A stretch of 64,000 nucleotides of DNA from Campylobacter concisus (GTDB lineage: Bacteria > Campylobacterota > Campylobacteria > Campylobacterales > Campylobacteraceae): the NCBI RefSeq assembly GCF_003048615.2, contig NZ_CP049263.1:186001-250000 (forward strand), given 5' to 3'. Below are positions 43,977 through 57,943 of the stretch, one piece after another. Numbering within the stretch: position 1 is the stretch's first letter; every line of letters begins with the position of its first letter. A program made the position numbers and the translations under genes. Under the pieces are notes generated by a model. It made no database searches. It had not been told where the DNA came from and worked only from the letters and a program-made list of their open reading frames with translations.

Positions 43977-44295
43977 AATTTATGTCTAAAAAAATTTTGA
44001 TTTTATAAAATATTTTGCAATTATTTCAACTATCTTTAAGCATCCCTCATATATAATTCCAGCTCACGAAACGAGAAACCACCTTTAACTTCAACGTTAA
44101 TAAAGCCTTTTTCTTATCGTTGTTCTTTTAACTTACAATTGTTAAACTATTAGTCAATCTTTGAAATCTAAACAAGTGATCGATTGAGCCAGTCTATTAT
44201 GATTAAATAATAGATTAGACAAACTAATATAAAAACTAAAAGTTTTTTTGATTAAAAACTTCATAATAAAAATCCTATCTATTAGATAGGTAATT
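43977..44295 (+). promoter_or_regulatory. rRNA operon promoter and 16S leader
   Basis: A 320-base gene-free leader. TATAAT at 44052-44057 within TCATATATAATTCC is the likely rrn -10. The segment at about 44150-44187 can pair with 45856-45896 downstream of 16S (shared CTAAACAAG...GATTGA/TCAATC...CTTGTTTAG) to form the 16S processing stem. A small hairpin CCTATCT/AGATAGG (44274-44290) sits just before 16S. Confidence 0.7.
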
Positions 44296-45806
<1,511 letters not shown>

Positions 45807-45900
45807 CTAGAGTACATATAGATATTCCCTCACAAGATATCTATAAGAAAGATATTCTCAATCATCCTTGTTTAGTTTTGAAAGATTGATAGACCTATAG

Positions 45901-45977
45901 GGGCCTATAGCTCAGCTGGTTAGAGTGCACCCCTGATAAGGGTGAGGTCACAAGTTCAAGTCTTGTTAGGCCCACCA
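45901..45977 (+). tRNA. tRNA-Ile (GAT)
   Basis: Acceptor GGGCCTA/TAGGCCC. Anticodon stem CACCC/GGGTG holds CTGATAA, giving GAT. CCA is encoded. Standard 16S-23S spacer tRNA. Confidence 0.97.
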
Positions 45978-45989
45978 GAGAATTTAATT

Positions 45990-46065
45990 GGGGAATTAGC
46001 TCAGCTGGGAGAGCGCCTGCTTTGCACGCAGGAGGTCAGCGGTTCGATCCCGCTATTCTCCACCA
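45990..46065 (+). tRNA. tRNA-Ala (TGC)
   Basis: Acceptor GGGGAAT pairs with ATTCTCC (one wobble). Anticodon stem CCTGC/GCAGG holds TTTGCAC, giving TGC. CCA is encoded. Confidence 0.97.
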
Positions 46066-46499
46066 TAAAATAGTTTAACACTAAAAGTCTATATTAAGTG
46101 TTTTTAGAAGCATTTACTTTAGACTTTTAAGCGTCTTAATCTTTATTGATTACGAAGTTGCCTAAAGCAACTTTGTGCTTTAGGGGTTTCCAAAGGGTGT
46201 AACTCTTTGGTCGTAAAGGCTAGCTTGCTAGTCTGCGAAGTCTAAATGTTCTTTTAATTAATATTGTTAATAGTCACAAGCAAGTTTTAAAAACAATTTT
46301 ACAGGACTTGTTAAAGATTTAAATTTCTATTCTCTTTGCATTTAATGCAAAAGTTTGACATCACAATCTATTTAGGATTTAAAACTTATCTAAATAGTAG
46401 TCAATGCTTTCCGTCTTGAGAGCTAGAATTTAAATGTAGTAACATAAAGTTATCTTTAACAAGGAAGTGATGCGAATTAGAATAATCTAATATAGAAAA
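46066..46499 (+). other. Structured 16S-23S internal spacer, 23S leader
   Basis: No gene. Contains the stem CCTAAAGC/GCTTTAGG (46161-46184) and CCAAAG...CTTTGG (from 46190). At 46451-46473 is the 5' arm of the 23S processing stem, complementary over 22 of 23 bases to 49410-49432. Confidence 0.7.
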
Positions 46500-49402
<2,903 letters not shown>

Positions 49403-49409
49403 TTAATAA

Positions 49410-49432
49410 GCATCACTTCCTTGTTAAGGATA
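49410..49432 (+). repeat. 3' arm of the 23S rRNA processing stem
   Basis: GCATCACTTCCTTGTTAAGG and three following bases are complementary to the spacer segment at 46451-46473 (22 of 23 positions). This would form the RNase III-type stem closing the pre-23S RNA. Confidence 0.8.
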
Positions 49433-49492
49433 AAAACTTAATAAGATATGTTTTTATAAAACTTTGTTTATGACTTTTAACTTTATCTAGTA

Positions 49493-49535
49493 GTGTTAAA
49501 TAAAAGATTTATCTAGTATATCTTTTATTTAACAC
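49493..49535 (+). repeat. Perfect 16-bp inverted repeat between 23S and 5S
   Basis: GTGTTAAATAAAAGAT (49493-49508) and ATCTTTTATTTAACAC (49520-49535) are exact complements with an 11-base loop. The right arm ends at the 5S start, so it is probably a 5S processing hairpin. Confidence 0.75.
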
Positions 49536-49655
49536 TGCCCGTGACTATACAGACGAGGAAACGCCTTGCTCCATCTCGAACCAAGAAGCTAAGCTCGTCC
49601 TGGCTGATGATACTCTCCCTTACTGGGATGTTGGAAAAGTAGGTCGTTGCGGGCT
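49536..49655 (+). rRNA. rrf: 5S ribosomal RNA
   Basis: About 119 nt. The terminal helix pairs GCCCGTGAC with GTCGTTGCGGGC. The internal CGAACCAAGAAGCTAAGC is the usual loop B/C region. Ends are set by the terminal helix and may be off by a base or two. Confidence 0.93.
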
Positions 49656-49863
49656 TTGTTATTTATCTGCTTTAATTCTTGTATTATTAATCTTAGTTTT
49701 ATTAGTGTTTATTTCTGTTTAAGTATAAAATATTAAATTTTTTAACTATATTTTATTTTTCCTGTTTTTAAAAGAATCAGTAGAGTTGCTTATGAACGTT
49801 TAAGTAGTTGAAATAAAACAATCAGGTAAAATAAACATTTTAGTGAAAGAAATGATTAAGGAA

Positions 49864-51365
49864 ATGAGTAGAAAAAGTATTTTAGAGTTAAATGCTACTG
49901 AAGTAAGAAAATTTTTTTGAAATATGAAAGCTATTGCAATATAGGCTTGCCAAAGTATTTTTCATTTTCTGAGTTACTAGAAAAAATATCAAATAAATAC
50001 TCTGAAAAAAATTTATTAAATGATTTTAGTAGAGCAAAAAGCGCAATAGGGGAATTGGATGATGTAAACCATCCTTTATATACCAACAAAGATGGTAAAT
50101 TATCATGGAGACCGTTTCAAGTCATAAATTCTTTAATCTATGTGGCATTAGTACATTAGATAACCGAACAGATAAATTGGGAGAAGTTGCAGGCAAGATT
50201 TAAGAAATTTAGTAAAAATGAAAAAAAGATGCTTAAGCATACCTGTTCAATCCGAAAATAAACAATCCGATAAGGTTCAGCAAATTTCAAATTGGTGGGA
50301 ACAAGTAGAACAGCAGCCTATTTTGCTTTCACTGGAGTATGACTTCGTTTTTGATACGGATGTGGCAGATTGTTATGGCTCAATATATACACATTCGATT
50401 GCTTGAGCAGTGGAGAGGAAAACAATTGCAAAATCACAGTAAGGAAGAAACAATAAGGGTTTACTGGGAAATATCATTGATACAAGTATTCAAAATGCAC
50501 AATATAAACAGACCAATGGTATTCCGCAAGGTTCCGTGTTAATGGACTTTATTGCTGAAATTGTATTGGGATATATAGATAGAATATTGGGCGTTACTCT
50601 TCAAAGGCAGGGTATTGTAGACTATAAAATCCTTCGCTATCGCGATGATTATCGGATATTTGTTAATAACTCTAATGATGGAGAAATGGTTTTAAAATTA
50701 CTTTCTGAAATTATGATGCCTTTTGGATTGAAATTAAATGCAAGCAAAACAAAAGGGAGTCAAGATATTATTACTCAATCAATAAAAAAGGATAAGTTAG
50801 CTTGGTTATTTATTCCAAAAAATTATCGAATCGGTTTACAGAAGCAACTATTGCTTATTAGACAGCATGGTATTAATTATACTAATTCTGCTAGCTTAGT
50901 TACAGCATTAAACAAATTTGATAAAAAGATAGAAAAAATTAGAAATAAAAAAGTAAAAATACGAAATGTAGAGCAGCTTATTAGTATTGCACAACAGATA
51001 TTGCATATAGTAACCCAAAGGCAGTACCAGTATGTTGTGCAATTATTAGTAAATTACTTCTAGAATTAGATGACAATAAAAATATATCTTTATTGGTTTA
51101 CAGAAAATTAAGCAAAATGTCTAATTCTGGTTTTGCACAAATTTGGCTACAAAGAATGTTAAAAGAAAATTTAAATGAATTTAAATTTTCCGAAAAAATA
51201 TGTAAATTACAAAATTGCCACATAAATCTATGGAATTATAGTTGGGTAAAGGGCAATGATATGTTAAATATACTGAACAATACACCTATTTTTCTCCAAT
51301 CTGAATTTGATAAACTAGATAGCGTTATTTCAAATAATGAGATTGATCTTTTTGAGTATTACTAA
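49864..51365 (+). pseudogene. Degraded reverse transcriptase (RNA-directed DNA polymerase)
   Basis: Joining frames gives about 495 residues of one protein. Domain order: N-terminal part with SWRPFQVIN, RT motif A in DTDVADCYGSIYTHSIA, motif B NGIPQGSV, the catalytic motif YRDD (in LRYRDDYRIFV), and FGLKLNASKT, then a helical C-terminus without maturase or HNH domain. Lesions: a one-base loss in a 7-T run at 49912, TAG at 50157, a one-base gain in a 7-A run at 50221, TGA at 50404, TAA at 50440 and a one-base loss at about 51060. The style fits the stand-alone 'unknown group'/DRT or Abi defence RTs rather than group II introns; the exact class is uncertain. Confidence 0.85.
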
Positions 51366-51921
51366 ATAAATGTAAATTTAAGTAATCCAGCCATCTAGAG
51401 CAGTCGCACGCATTCAAGATATGTAAAACTCTAATATTTTAGATTAAGGCAAGCGCTTTAAAACTAACATGAAAACACTTTTAAACCCATTTTGTTTACT
51501 TTTGTACGAGTAGCAATACCGTATCTCATTTTTAAAAAGCGTTTGCGAAATGGGTTAAAGTCTATCCATTAAAATTGACCTTACAATATCGTTTTTGGTG
51601 ATCTGCCAAAAAAAACAATTTATAATTAATGTTTTAAAGTTAGATTTTTTATCAGAACAGTATTATCAAAAAGATCAATATATAAATTGTGCTCATAGAA
51701 TGATAAAACTTTTAGCCAACGAACATTTGTTAAAACCATCTATCGATTATATGCATAGTTTTTAGTATTTAACACTTTTATCGGTCATATAAAATCAATT
51801 TTAAAATTTTATAAATTTCATATTACTTTATAGGTGTAAAACCTATTAGATCTCAAATTTTAAAAAATTATTTACATAATATCTCACCTTTAAAAATTTT
51901 AGTTATAAAACAAATACTTAA
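51366..51921 (+). other. Decayed sequence behind the RT pseudogene
   Basis: No intact gene. It contains the inverted repeat TTTAAACCCATTT...AAATGGGTTAAA (from 51480 to 51559) and, at 51559-51765, a clear coding remnant described separately. AT-rich, unlike native neighbours. Confidence 0.55.
51559..51765 (+). pseudogene. C-terminal remnant of an unknown protein
   Basis: An open frame of 68 codons without a start codon. Its last part reads LDFLSEQYYQKDQYINCAHR and ends KPSIDYMHSF then TAG, with amino-acid use typical of a real protein. Upstream the frame is lost at a TAA (51556). I do not recognise the family. It may have been the partner gene of the adjacent RT. Confidence 0.45.
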
Positions 51922-52764
51922 CTAAATTTCATCCGTGATGATCTCTATCTTGCTTGCATCAACCAAGCTGCCGTCTATGATGATCTCCTCTATCTTGCCA
52001 GCTCTTATGACGCCACTTTTTGGATTTTTCACACTTTTTATCGCGCTTTTGGTGCTCACATCGACGCTTGAATACTCAAAAGCAAGGCTTGTATCCATAA
52101 AAATGCAATCTTTTACAACCAAATTTTCTACGTAGCAAAGTGCTTGCAAGCTCTTTATCGTGCAGTTTATGAGTGTCACATTTTTCGCGTTCCAGGCCAG
52201 GTATTCGCCTGAGATGAGGCAGTTTTGCGCAACCACGTTTTCGCAGTTCCAAAAGGCGTCTTTTGAGATGAGCTTTGAGTTTGTGATGCGAAGGTTTTTG
52301 CAGCTATCAAAGCAGTAGTTGCCGTCCAAGCTTAGCCCATCAATCTCTAAATTTTCGCTATTTGCCCCGAAGTAATCCCCTTTTGCAAAGACGTTTTTTA
52401 TCTTCGCTTCTGCGCACCCCCAAAGTGTCTCGCTAGCGTCTGAGAAATTTACATTTTCGAGCAAAATTTGCGAGCTTTTTCTAAAGCTTTTTGGAGCGTT
52501 TATGAGCACGTCTTTGAAGCTTAAATTTTTGCTGTACCACATGCCAGCTCTTGCTAGAGGCTCGAGATAGCCGCCATTTAGCGTGATGTCGCTTGCGTAC
52601 CAAAGTGGATATTTGTAGGCAAAAACGCACTCATTTAGCTTTAAATTTGAGCTGTGCTTTAGTGGTGACTCACCATCTTCAAAGATGCAGTTAGTAAAAT
52701 TTATCCCCTTTGCCCCAAATATCGCGCGTTCTCCTGTGAAAATTTCTGCATTTCTCTCTTGCAT
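51922..52764 (-). CDS. DUF3737 right-handed beta-helix protein
   Basis: A 280-residue protein made of beta-helix rungs with recurring aromatic or asparagine turns: CIFEDGESPLKHSSNLKLNE, WYASDITLNGGYLEPLARAG, TLWGCAEAKIKNVFAKGDYF, AFWNCENVVAQNCLISGEYL. This is the DUF3737 pattern. No signal peptide, so probably cytoplasmic. The family is commoner in Firmicutes and Bacteroidetes by my recollection. Function unknown. Single gene, divergent from dcd. Confidence 0.88.
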   Translation of the reverse strand: MQERNAEIFTGERAIFGAKGINFTNCIFEDGESPLKHSSNLKLNECVFAYKYPLWYASDITLNGGYLEPLARAGMWYSKNLSFKDVLINAPKSFRKSSQILLENVNFSDASETLWGCAEAKIKNVFAKGDYFGANSENLEIDGLSLDGNYCFDSCKNLRITNSKLISKDAFWNCENVVAQNCLISGEYLAWNAKNVTLINCTIKSLQALCYVENLVVKDCIFMDTSLAFEYSSVDVSTKSAIKSVKNPKSGVIRAGKIEEIIIDGSLVDASKIEIITDEI

Positions 52765-52848
52765 TTTTGTCCTTTATTAAATTTCTCTCAAAATTATACT
52801 AGTTTTACTGCAAAGTGCCATTAAATTTACTTTAAAGACGCAAAGCGT

Positions 52849-52854
52849 TATAAT
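52849..52854 (+). promoter_or_regulatory. -10 element upstream of dcd
   Basis: TATAAT in GCGTTATAATCGCC, 21 bases before the ATG, with AAGGAG as the ribosome binding site. Confidence 0.6.
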
Positions 52855-52875
52855 CGCCCCAAAAAAGGAGCAAAA

Positions 52876-53436
52876 ATGGGTTTAAAAGCAGACTCTTGGA
52901 TAAGGAAAATGTCGGTTGAGAAGAGCATGATCGTGCCATTTGCCGAGGAGCAAGTGGGGCGCGGTGTCGTTAGCTACGGCGTTTCTAGCTACGGCTATGA
53001 TATCCGCGTGGGCGATGAGTTTAAAATTTTCACAAACATAGGCGGAACCGTCGTTGATCCAAAGAATTTTGATGAGAAAAATGTGGTTGATTTTAAGGGC
53101 GATGTCTGCATCGTGCCGCCAAACTCTTTTGCTTTGGCACGCACGGTCGAGTACTTTAACATGCCTGATAACGTGCTAGCGATATGCCTTGGCAAGAGCA
53201 CATACGCAAGGTGCGGCATCATCGTAAATGTCACACCTTTTGAGCCGGGATTTAAGGGGCATATCACGATAGAGATCTCAAACACGACGCCACTTCCTGC
53301 GAAGATCTACGCAAATGAGGGGATCGCGCAGGTGCTATTTATCGAAGGTGATGAGCCTTGCGAGGTAACGTATGCTGATAAAAACGGCAAATACCAAGCC
53401 CAAGAAGGCATCACGCTGCCTAGAATTTTAAAATAA
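52876..53436 (+). CDS. dcd: dCTP deaminase
   Basis: Converts dCTP to dUTP for thymidylate synthesis. The 186-residue protein has [13 protein letters not shown] near residue 37, [11 protein letters not shown] (nucleotide-binding, near residue 113) and [15 protein letters not shown] with the catalytic Glu. Length is normal for the monofunctional enzyme. It has its own promoter and a perfect-stem terminator. Confidence 0.96.
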   Translation: MGLKADSWIRKMSVEKSMIVPFAEEQVGRGVVSYGVSSYGYDIRVGDEFKIFTNIGGTVVDPKNFDEKNVVDFKGDVCIVPPNSFALARTVEYFNMPDNVLAICLGKSTYARCGIIVNVTPFEPGFKGHITIEISNTTPLPAKIYANEGIAQVLFIEGDEPCEVTYADKNGKYQAQEGITLPRILK

Positions 53437-53443
53437 ATTTCAT

Positions 53444-53465
53444 GCCTTTGCGACTTTGCAAAGGC
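53444..53465 (+). terminator. Terminator after dcd
   Basis: Perfect 8-bp stem GCCTTTGC/GCAAAGGC with a 6-base loop. Confidence 0.65.
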
Positions 53466-53567
53466 TAAATTTATCTCCCACTTTTTACGAAAAACCCTAA
53501 ACAATAACGAAATTTTGACGAAATAGAAGCTAGAAAGAGCAGAGCTTTGATAAATAAATTTTAAATT

Positions 53568-53584
53568 TGGCACAGCTTTTGCTT
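53568..53584 (+). promoter_or_regulatory. Sigma-54 (RpoN) promoter ahead of maf
   Basis: TGGCAC-N5-TTGCTT, with GG at 53569-53570 and GC at 53581-53582, exactly the -24/-12 spacing. The predicted start lies near 53594, 40 bases before the maf ATG. RpoN drives the middle flagellar genes in Campylobacter. Confidence 0.8.
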
Positions 53585-53633
53585 AAAAATTTATAAACTA
53601 GCTCATAAATCAAGCTCAAATATAAGGATATAC

Positions 53634-55613
53634 ATGACAGAGAAAAAAGATAAAAAAGTAGCTGCTAAGACAAAAGAAACAAAGCTAAACGGTATAACAA
53701 ATCCTATCTTTGAGAAGAATCTTCAAGCACTATTTCAGCAAGATGAAGTTTTGGCTGCTAGGCTATTTAGTATGACATCACAAAATAAATATGAGATAGT
53801 TTTAGGGAAAAATGATCCTTTGGATATAAATATCATAAACAAAGAGACGTCTGAATCCATATATGAAAATCCTGTCGAAGAGACATATAAGATGCTTGAT
53901 GAGATAGAAAAAAAATACAAAAGATACCCAGGTCTTTTTTTCTATGGTCTTGGAAATGGTGTATTTTATAAAGCTCTAGCAAAAAATAAGACTCATAAAA
54001 GCATTGCTATCATTGAGCCAGAGATCGAAATAATTTATAGCGTTTTAAATTTGATCGATCTATCTGAAGAGTTAGAAAAAGAGCAGATAGTGCTATTTTT
54101 CTCAGAATTTACAACTCACACACAGTTTCACTATCTTATAGTAAACGCTGAGTTAGAACCCTACTCAAAGACATACAATTTAATAATACACTCTAAATTT
54201 TATGATCAATTTTCAGATGACTATATAGATATAAATAAAAAATTTGCAGAGGCATTTTCTCATATAGTTATAGCCCATGGCAACTCTATAGATGATCTTT
54301 TGATAGGCACAAGGCAAAATATAGAAAATTTACCAGAGATGTTTAAAAATTATTGCTACCATGATCTAATCAAAAAGAGGCATAAGCTAGTTGATACAGC
54401 CATAATTGTCTCTACTGGCCCAAGTTTAGACAAGCAGCTAGAGACACTTAAAAAATTTGCACCTTATGTAAGTATTATAAGTGTCGATGCTTCATACCCC
54501 ATACTTGCTAGAAATGGTATAAAGCCTGACTACGTAACATCGATTGAACGCATGATACCAACATCTACTTTTTTTGAAAAAAAACACCCAGATGTTGATG
54601 AAGATATATATTTTGTTATTTCTTCGGTGACCCATACACAAAGCGTAAAAAATATATTACCAAGACGCTTAGTGCTTACCATGAAGCCACAACATGAAGA
54701 GAAGATGTTCGGTTTAAAAAAATATGGCTATTTAGGAGTAGGACATAGTTGTGCAAACATGGCTTATCAGTTGGCCTATGTGTTAGGACATAAAAATATT
54801 GTTTTTATAGGTCAGGATCTTGCTTTTGGCAAAGATGGAGCAAGTCATGCAAAAGGTCATACTATAGCTCAGCCAGATGAAAATTTATATATCACAGCTT
54901 ATGGTGGCGAAGGAGAAGTACGAACAACTTATGTTTGGACGCTATTTAAAAATCAGTTTGAAAATGATATTGAGCAGTCCAAACTCGAAAATATAACTTC
55001 GTATAACTGTACTGAAGGTGGTGCAAGAATAGAAGGAACTATAGAAAGACCATTTTTGGAGGTTATGAGAGAGCTTTGTGTGGATAAAAAAGAAAAGAAA
55101 CTGCCTCACATACCAAAAAATAGTGAAAAAACAACAAATAACGATATGCTAAAAGCCTATAAAGTAATACAAGAAAAGATAAAAATGCAAACCTTTTTGA
55201 AGAAAGAGCTTGAAAAAGTATTTTTAGAAGTTACTCCTAGGATAGATGAGTTAAATTTACTAAGAGAACAAGACAAGATAACTCAAAAGCATTTTGATGA
55301 ACTTTTAAAAATAGTCAAGAAAGTAGATAAAGCCAAAGACTTTATATCAAAAAGAAAGTATATGAAATACATACAAAATGTTTTTATGATATCGGTTTTC
55401 TACCAGGAGCTAGAGCTTGCTAAAATTTCTGTAGCACCTAGCGATACGAACAAAGAAAAAATAGATAAGTTATTTGAATGGGCAAATGCTCATAAATACT
55501 GGCTATTTTCGGCAGCTGGTGGCATAAATGCTGATATAGAAACAACAAAAGAAGCCTCTAAGCCTCTTATAAAAGAGCTTAAAAAACGTGGAATATTTCC
55601 AAAAGAAGACTAA
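53634..55613 (+). CDS. maf: Maf family motility-associated glycosyltransferase
   Basis: A 659-residue Maf protein (DUF115/MptE-like core), proposed to transfer nonulosonic acids to flagellin in the cytoplasm. The central domain shows TAIIVSTGPSLDKQLETLK, SIISVDASYPILARNGIKPDYVTSIER and GHKNIVFIGQDLAFGKDGASHA, typical of the family. The C-terminal part is helical and charged. It starts behind a sigma-54 promoter, with legB 2 bases downstream; it is probably specific for legionaminic acid given its neighbours, which is inference. Confidence 0.92.
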   Translation: MTEKKDKKVAAKTKETKLNGITNPIFEKNLQALFQQDEVLAARLFSMTSQNKYEIVLGKNDPLDINIINKETSESIYENPVEETYKMLDEIEKKYKRYPGLFFYGLGNGVFYKALAKNKTHKSIAIIEPEIEIIYSVLNLIDLSEELEKEQIVLFFSEFTTHTQFHYLIVNAELEPYSKTYNLIIHSKFYDQFSDDYIDINKKFAEAFSHIVIAHGNSIDDLLIGTRQNIENLPEMFKNYCYHDLIKKRHKLVDTAIIVSTGPSLDKQLETLKKFAPYVSIISVDASYPILARNGIKPDYVTSIERMIPTSTFFEKKHPDVDEDIYFVISSVTHTQSVKNILPRRLVLTMKPQHEEKMFGLKKYGYLGVGHSCANMAYQLAYVLGHKNIVFIGQDLAFGKDGASHAKGHTIAQPDENLYITAYGGEGEVRTTYVWTLFKNQFENDIEQSKLENITSYNCTEGGARIEGTIERPFLEVMRELCVDKKEKKLPHIPKNSEKTTNNDMLKAYKVIQEKIKMQTFLKKELEKVFLEVTPRIDELNLLREQDKITQKHFDELLKIVKKVDKAKDFISKRKYMKYIQNVFMISVFYQELELAKISVAPSDTNKEKIDKLFEWANAHKYWLFSAAGGINADIETTKEASKPLIKELKKRGIFPKED

Positions 55614-55615
55614 AA

Positions 55616-56803
55616 ATGGATATCTTAAGCTTAATAGGACGCACGAAAAATCTCTTTGAAGATGACATAAATGCACTTGATAAAGACCTAAAAGAGATAG
55701 TTTCAAGCTCAAGCTTTTTAGTTATCGGTGGGGCAGGATCTATAGGCTCTGCCGTGACAAAAGAGATTTTTATAAGAGACCCCAAAAAACTCTACATCGT
55801 TGATATCTCTGAAAACAACCTTGTCGAGCTAGTGCGTGACATAAGAAGCGAGTTTGGATATATAAGTGGCGACTTTAAAACTTTTGCCATAGATGTTGCA
55901 AGTGCCGAGTTTGACGCACTTTTGGCGCAAAGTGGTGGATTTGACTACGTGTTAAATTTATCAGCTCTAAAGCACGTTAGAAGCGAAAAAGACCCATTTA
56001 CACTCATGAGGATGCTTGAAACAAACATCTTTAACACCGATAAAACGCTGGCTCAAGCTTCGGATATGAAGTCAAAAAAATATTTCTGCGTTAGCACTGA
56101 CAAGGCCGCAAACCCTGTAAATTTAATGGGAGCTAGCAAGCGCATCATGGAGATGTTTGCGTTTAGGCACTCTTTAGAGATAGATGTTTCTATGGCTAGG
56201 TTCGCAAATGTAGCATTTAGCGACGGCTCGCTTCTTTTTGGCTTTCAAAAACGCATAGAAAAGGCTCAGCCCATAGTCGCTCCAAACGACGTCAGACGCT
56301 ACTTTTTAACACCAAAAGAGAGCGGCGAGCTCTGCCTTTTAAGCACTATTTTTGGCGAAAATAGAGATATATTTTTCCCAAAATTAGATGAAAATTTAGA
56401 CCTCATAACATTTAGCGAGATAGCCAAGCGATACTTGGCAAATTTAGGCTACGAGCCATTTTTATGTGAAAATGAGGAGGAGGCCAGAAAGCTTGCAAAA
56501 GTGCTTCCAAAAGATGGCTTTTACCCTTGTCTTTTTGCGCCTAGCGACACGACTGGAGAGAAGGACTACGAGGAGTTTTTCGTTGATGGCGAGAAGCTTG
56601 ATATGCAAAGACTTCAAAATATCGGCATAGTTAAAAATGATGCAAATTTTGACAGCAAAAAGCTAGAAATTTTCAAAAACAATATCTTAAATTTAAAATT
56701 AAGCTTGACATGGAGCAAAGAGGATGTTTTGCGCGAGGTCTTCGAGCTCATACCAAATTTTATGCATAAAGAAACAGGAAAGTATCTCGATGAAAAAATG
56801 TGA
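55616..56803 (+). CDS. legB: LegB-type nucleotide-sugar 4,6-dehydratase
   Basis: A 395-residue SDR of the CapD/FlaA1 polysaccharide-biosynthesis group. Rossmann motif VIGGAGSIGSAV (about residues 37-48), LSALKHVRSEKDP, and STDKAANPVNLMGASKR with the Lys of the catalytic region. In the C. jejuni pathway LegB acts on GDP-GlcNAc to give a 4-keto-6-deoxy sugar. GDP rather than UDP use is taken from pathway knowledge and the ptmE neighbour. Its end overlaps legC by 14 bases. Confidence 0.88.
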   Translation: MDILSLIGRTKNLFEDDINALDKDLKEIVSSSSFLVIGGAGSIGSAVTKEIFIRDPKKLYIVDISENNLVELVRDIRSEFGYISGDFKTFAIDVASAEFDALLAQSGGFDYVLNLSALKHVRSEKDPFTLMRMLETNIFNTDKTLAQASDMKSKKYFCVSTDKAANPVNLMGASKRIMEMFAFRHSLEIDVSMARFANVAFSDGSLLFGFQKRIEKAQPIVAPNDVRRYFLTPKESGELCLLSTIFGENRDIFFPKLDENLDLITFSEIAKRYLANLGYEPFLCENEEEARKLAKVLPKDGFYPCLFAPSDTTGEKDYEEFFVDGEKLDMQRLQNIGIVKNDANFDSKKLEIFKNNILNLKLSLTWSKEDVLREVFELIPNFMHKETGKYLDEKM

Positions 56804-57941
56804 TTCTGACGAGGTTTTGAAATTTATAAAAAGCACTTTTGGCAAGGACAAAGTTCCGCTTCACGAGCCTAAATTTATAGGCAATGAGAAAAAATATCTA
56901 CTTGAGTGCATCGACTCTAGCTTTGTCTCAAGTGTCGGCAAATTTGTCGATGAGTTTGAGAGCAAGCTAGCTCAAATGGTCGGTGCTAAATTTGCAGTTG
57001 CCACGACAAATGGCACCTCGGCGCTTCACATCTGCCTAAAACTAGCTGGCGTAGAGCAAAATGACGAAGTGATCACGCAGCCAGTTACTTTTATAGCCAC
57101 TTGCAACGCCATTAGCTACCTTTTTGCAAAGCCGGTTTTCGTGGATGTTGATCTTGATACACTTGGTATGTCGCCAGCGTCACTTAGTGCGTTTTTGGAG
57201 AAAAATTGCGAGCTAAAAGGCGGCAAATGTATTAATAAAACTAGCGGCAGGATATTGCGAGCCTGCGTACCTATGCACACTTTTGGACTGCCTTGCAAGA
57301 TAGATGAGATAGCTGAAATTTGTAAGCGTTGGAACATCGCTTTAGTAGAAGACTGCGCCGAGAGCCTTGGTAGCTACTATAAAGGCACTCATACGGGGAA
57401 TTTTGGCAAGCTTGCAGCGATGAGCTTTAATGGCAATAAGATCGTCACAAGCGGAGGAGGCGGAGCTATCATCACAAACGACGAGGAGATAGCAAAGCAC
57501 GCCAAATTTATCACCACAACGGCCAAGGTGCCACATCCTTTTGAGTATCGTCATAGCGAGATCGGCTACAACTACCGCTTGCCAAATTTAAATGCGGCCC
57601 TTCTTGTGGCGCAGCTTGAAAATTTGGAGCTATTTTTAAAGAGCAAACGCGAGCTTGCGATGATCTATAAAGAGTATTTTTCTAAATTTGATGATGTGAA
57701 ATTTATAGATGAGCCAGCGGAAGCTAGGTCAAATTTTTGGCTAAATGCGGTGCTCTTTGAAAGCCGTGAAAAGAGAGATGAGTTTTTGAAATTTAGCAAT
57801 GAAAATGGCGTTTTTACGCGTCCTATCTGGCAGCTTATGAACGAGCTTGATATGTTTAAAGACTGCCAAAGAGATGAGCTAAAAAACGCTAAATTTCTAA
57901 GCGATAGGATAGTAAATATCCCAAGTAGTGCAAGAGTTTAG
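56790..57941 (+). CDS. legC: LegC-type PLP aminotransferase
   Basis: A 383-residue DegT/DnrJ/EryC1 aminotransferase giving the 4-amino sugar. I start at the ATG at 56790 (MKKCDSDEV); the longer in-frame version belongs to legB sequence. Motifs: FAVATTNGTSALHICLKLAG (PLP phosphate), LVEDCAESLGSYY (Asp), and the Schiff-base Lys in SFNGNKIVTSGGGG. legH follows after 2 bases. Full length. Confidence 0.92.
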   Translation: MKKCDSDEVLKFIKSTFGKDKVPLHEPKFIGNEKKYLLECIDSSFVSSVGKFVDEFESKLAQMVGAKFAVATTNGTSALHICLKLAGVEQNDEVITQPVTFIATCNAISYLFAKPVFVDVDLDTLGMSPASLSAFLEKNCELKGGKCINKTSGRILRACVPMHTFGLPCKIDEIAEICKRWNIALVEDCAESLGSYYKGTHTGNFGKLAAMSFNGNKIVTSGGGGAIITNDEEIAKHAKFITTTAKVPHPFEYRHSEIGYNYRLPNLNAALLVAQLENLELFLKSKRELAMIYKEYFSKFDDVKFIDEPAEARSNFWLNAVLFESREKRDEFLKFSNENGVFTRPIWQLMNELDMFKDCQRDELKNAKFLSDRIVNIPSSARV

Positions 57942-57943
57942 CC

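Noticed and set aside
49912-49918. Programmed slippage or phase variation as the way the RT is expressed.
   Set aside because: Three nonsense codons and other frameshifts elsewhere make the gene dead regardless of this tract.
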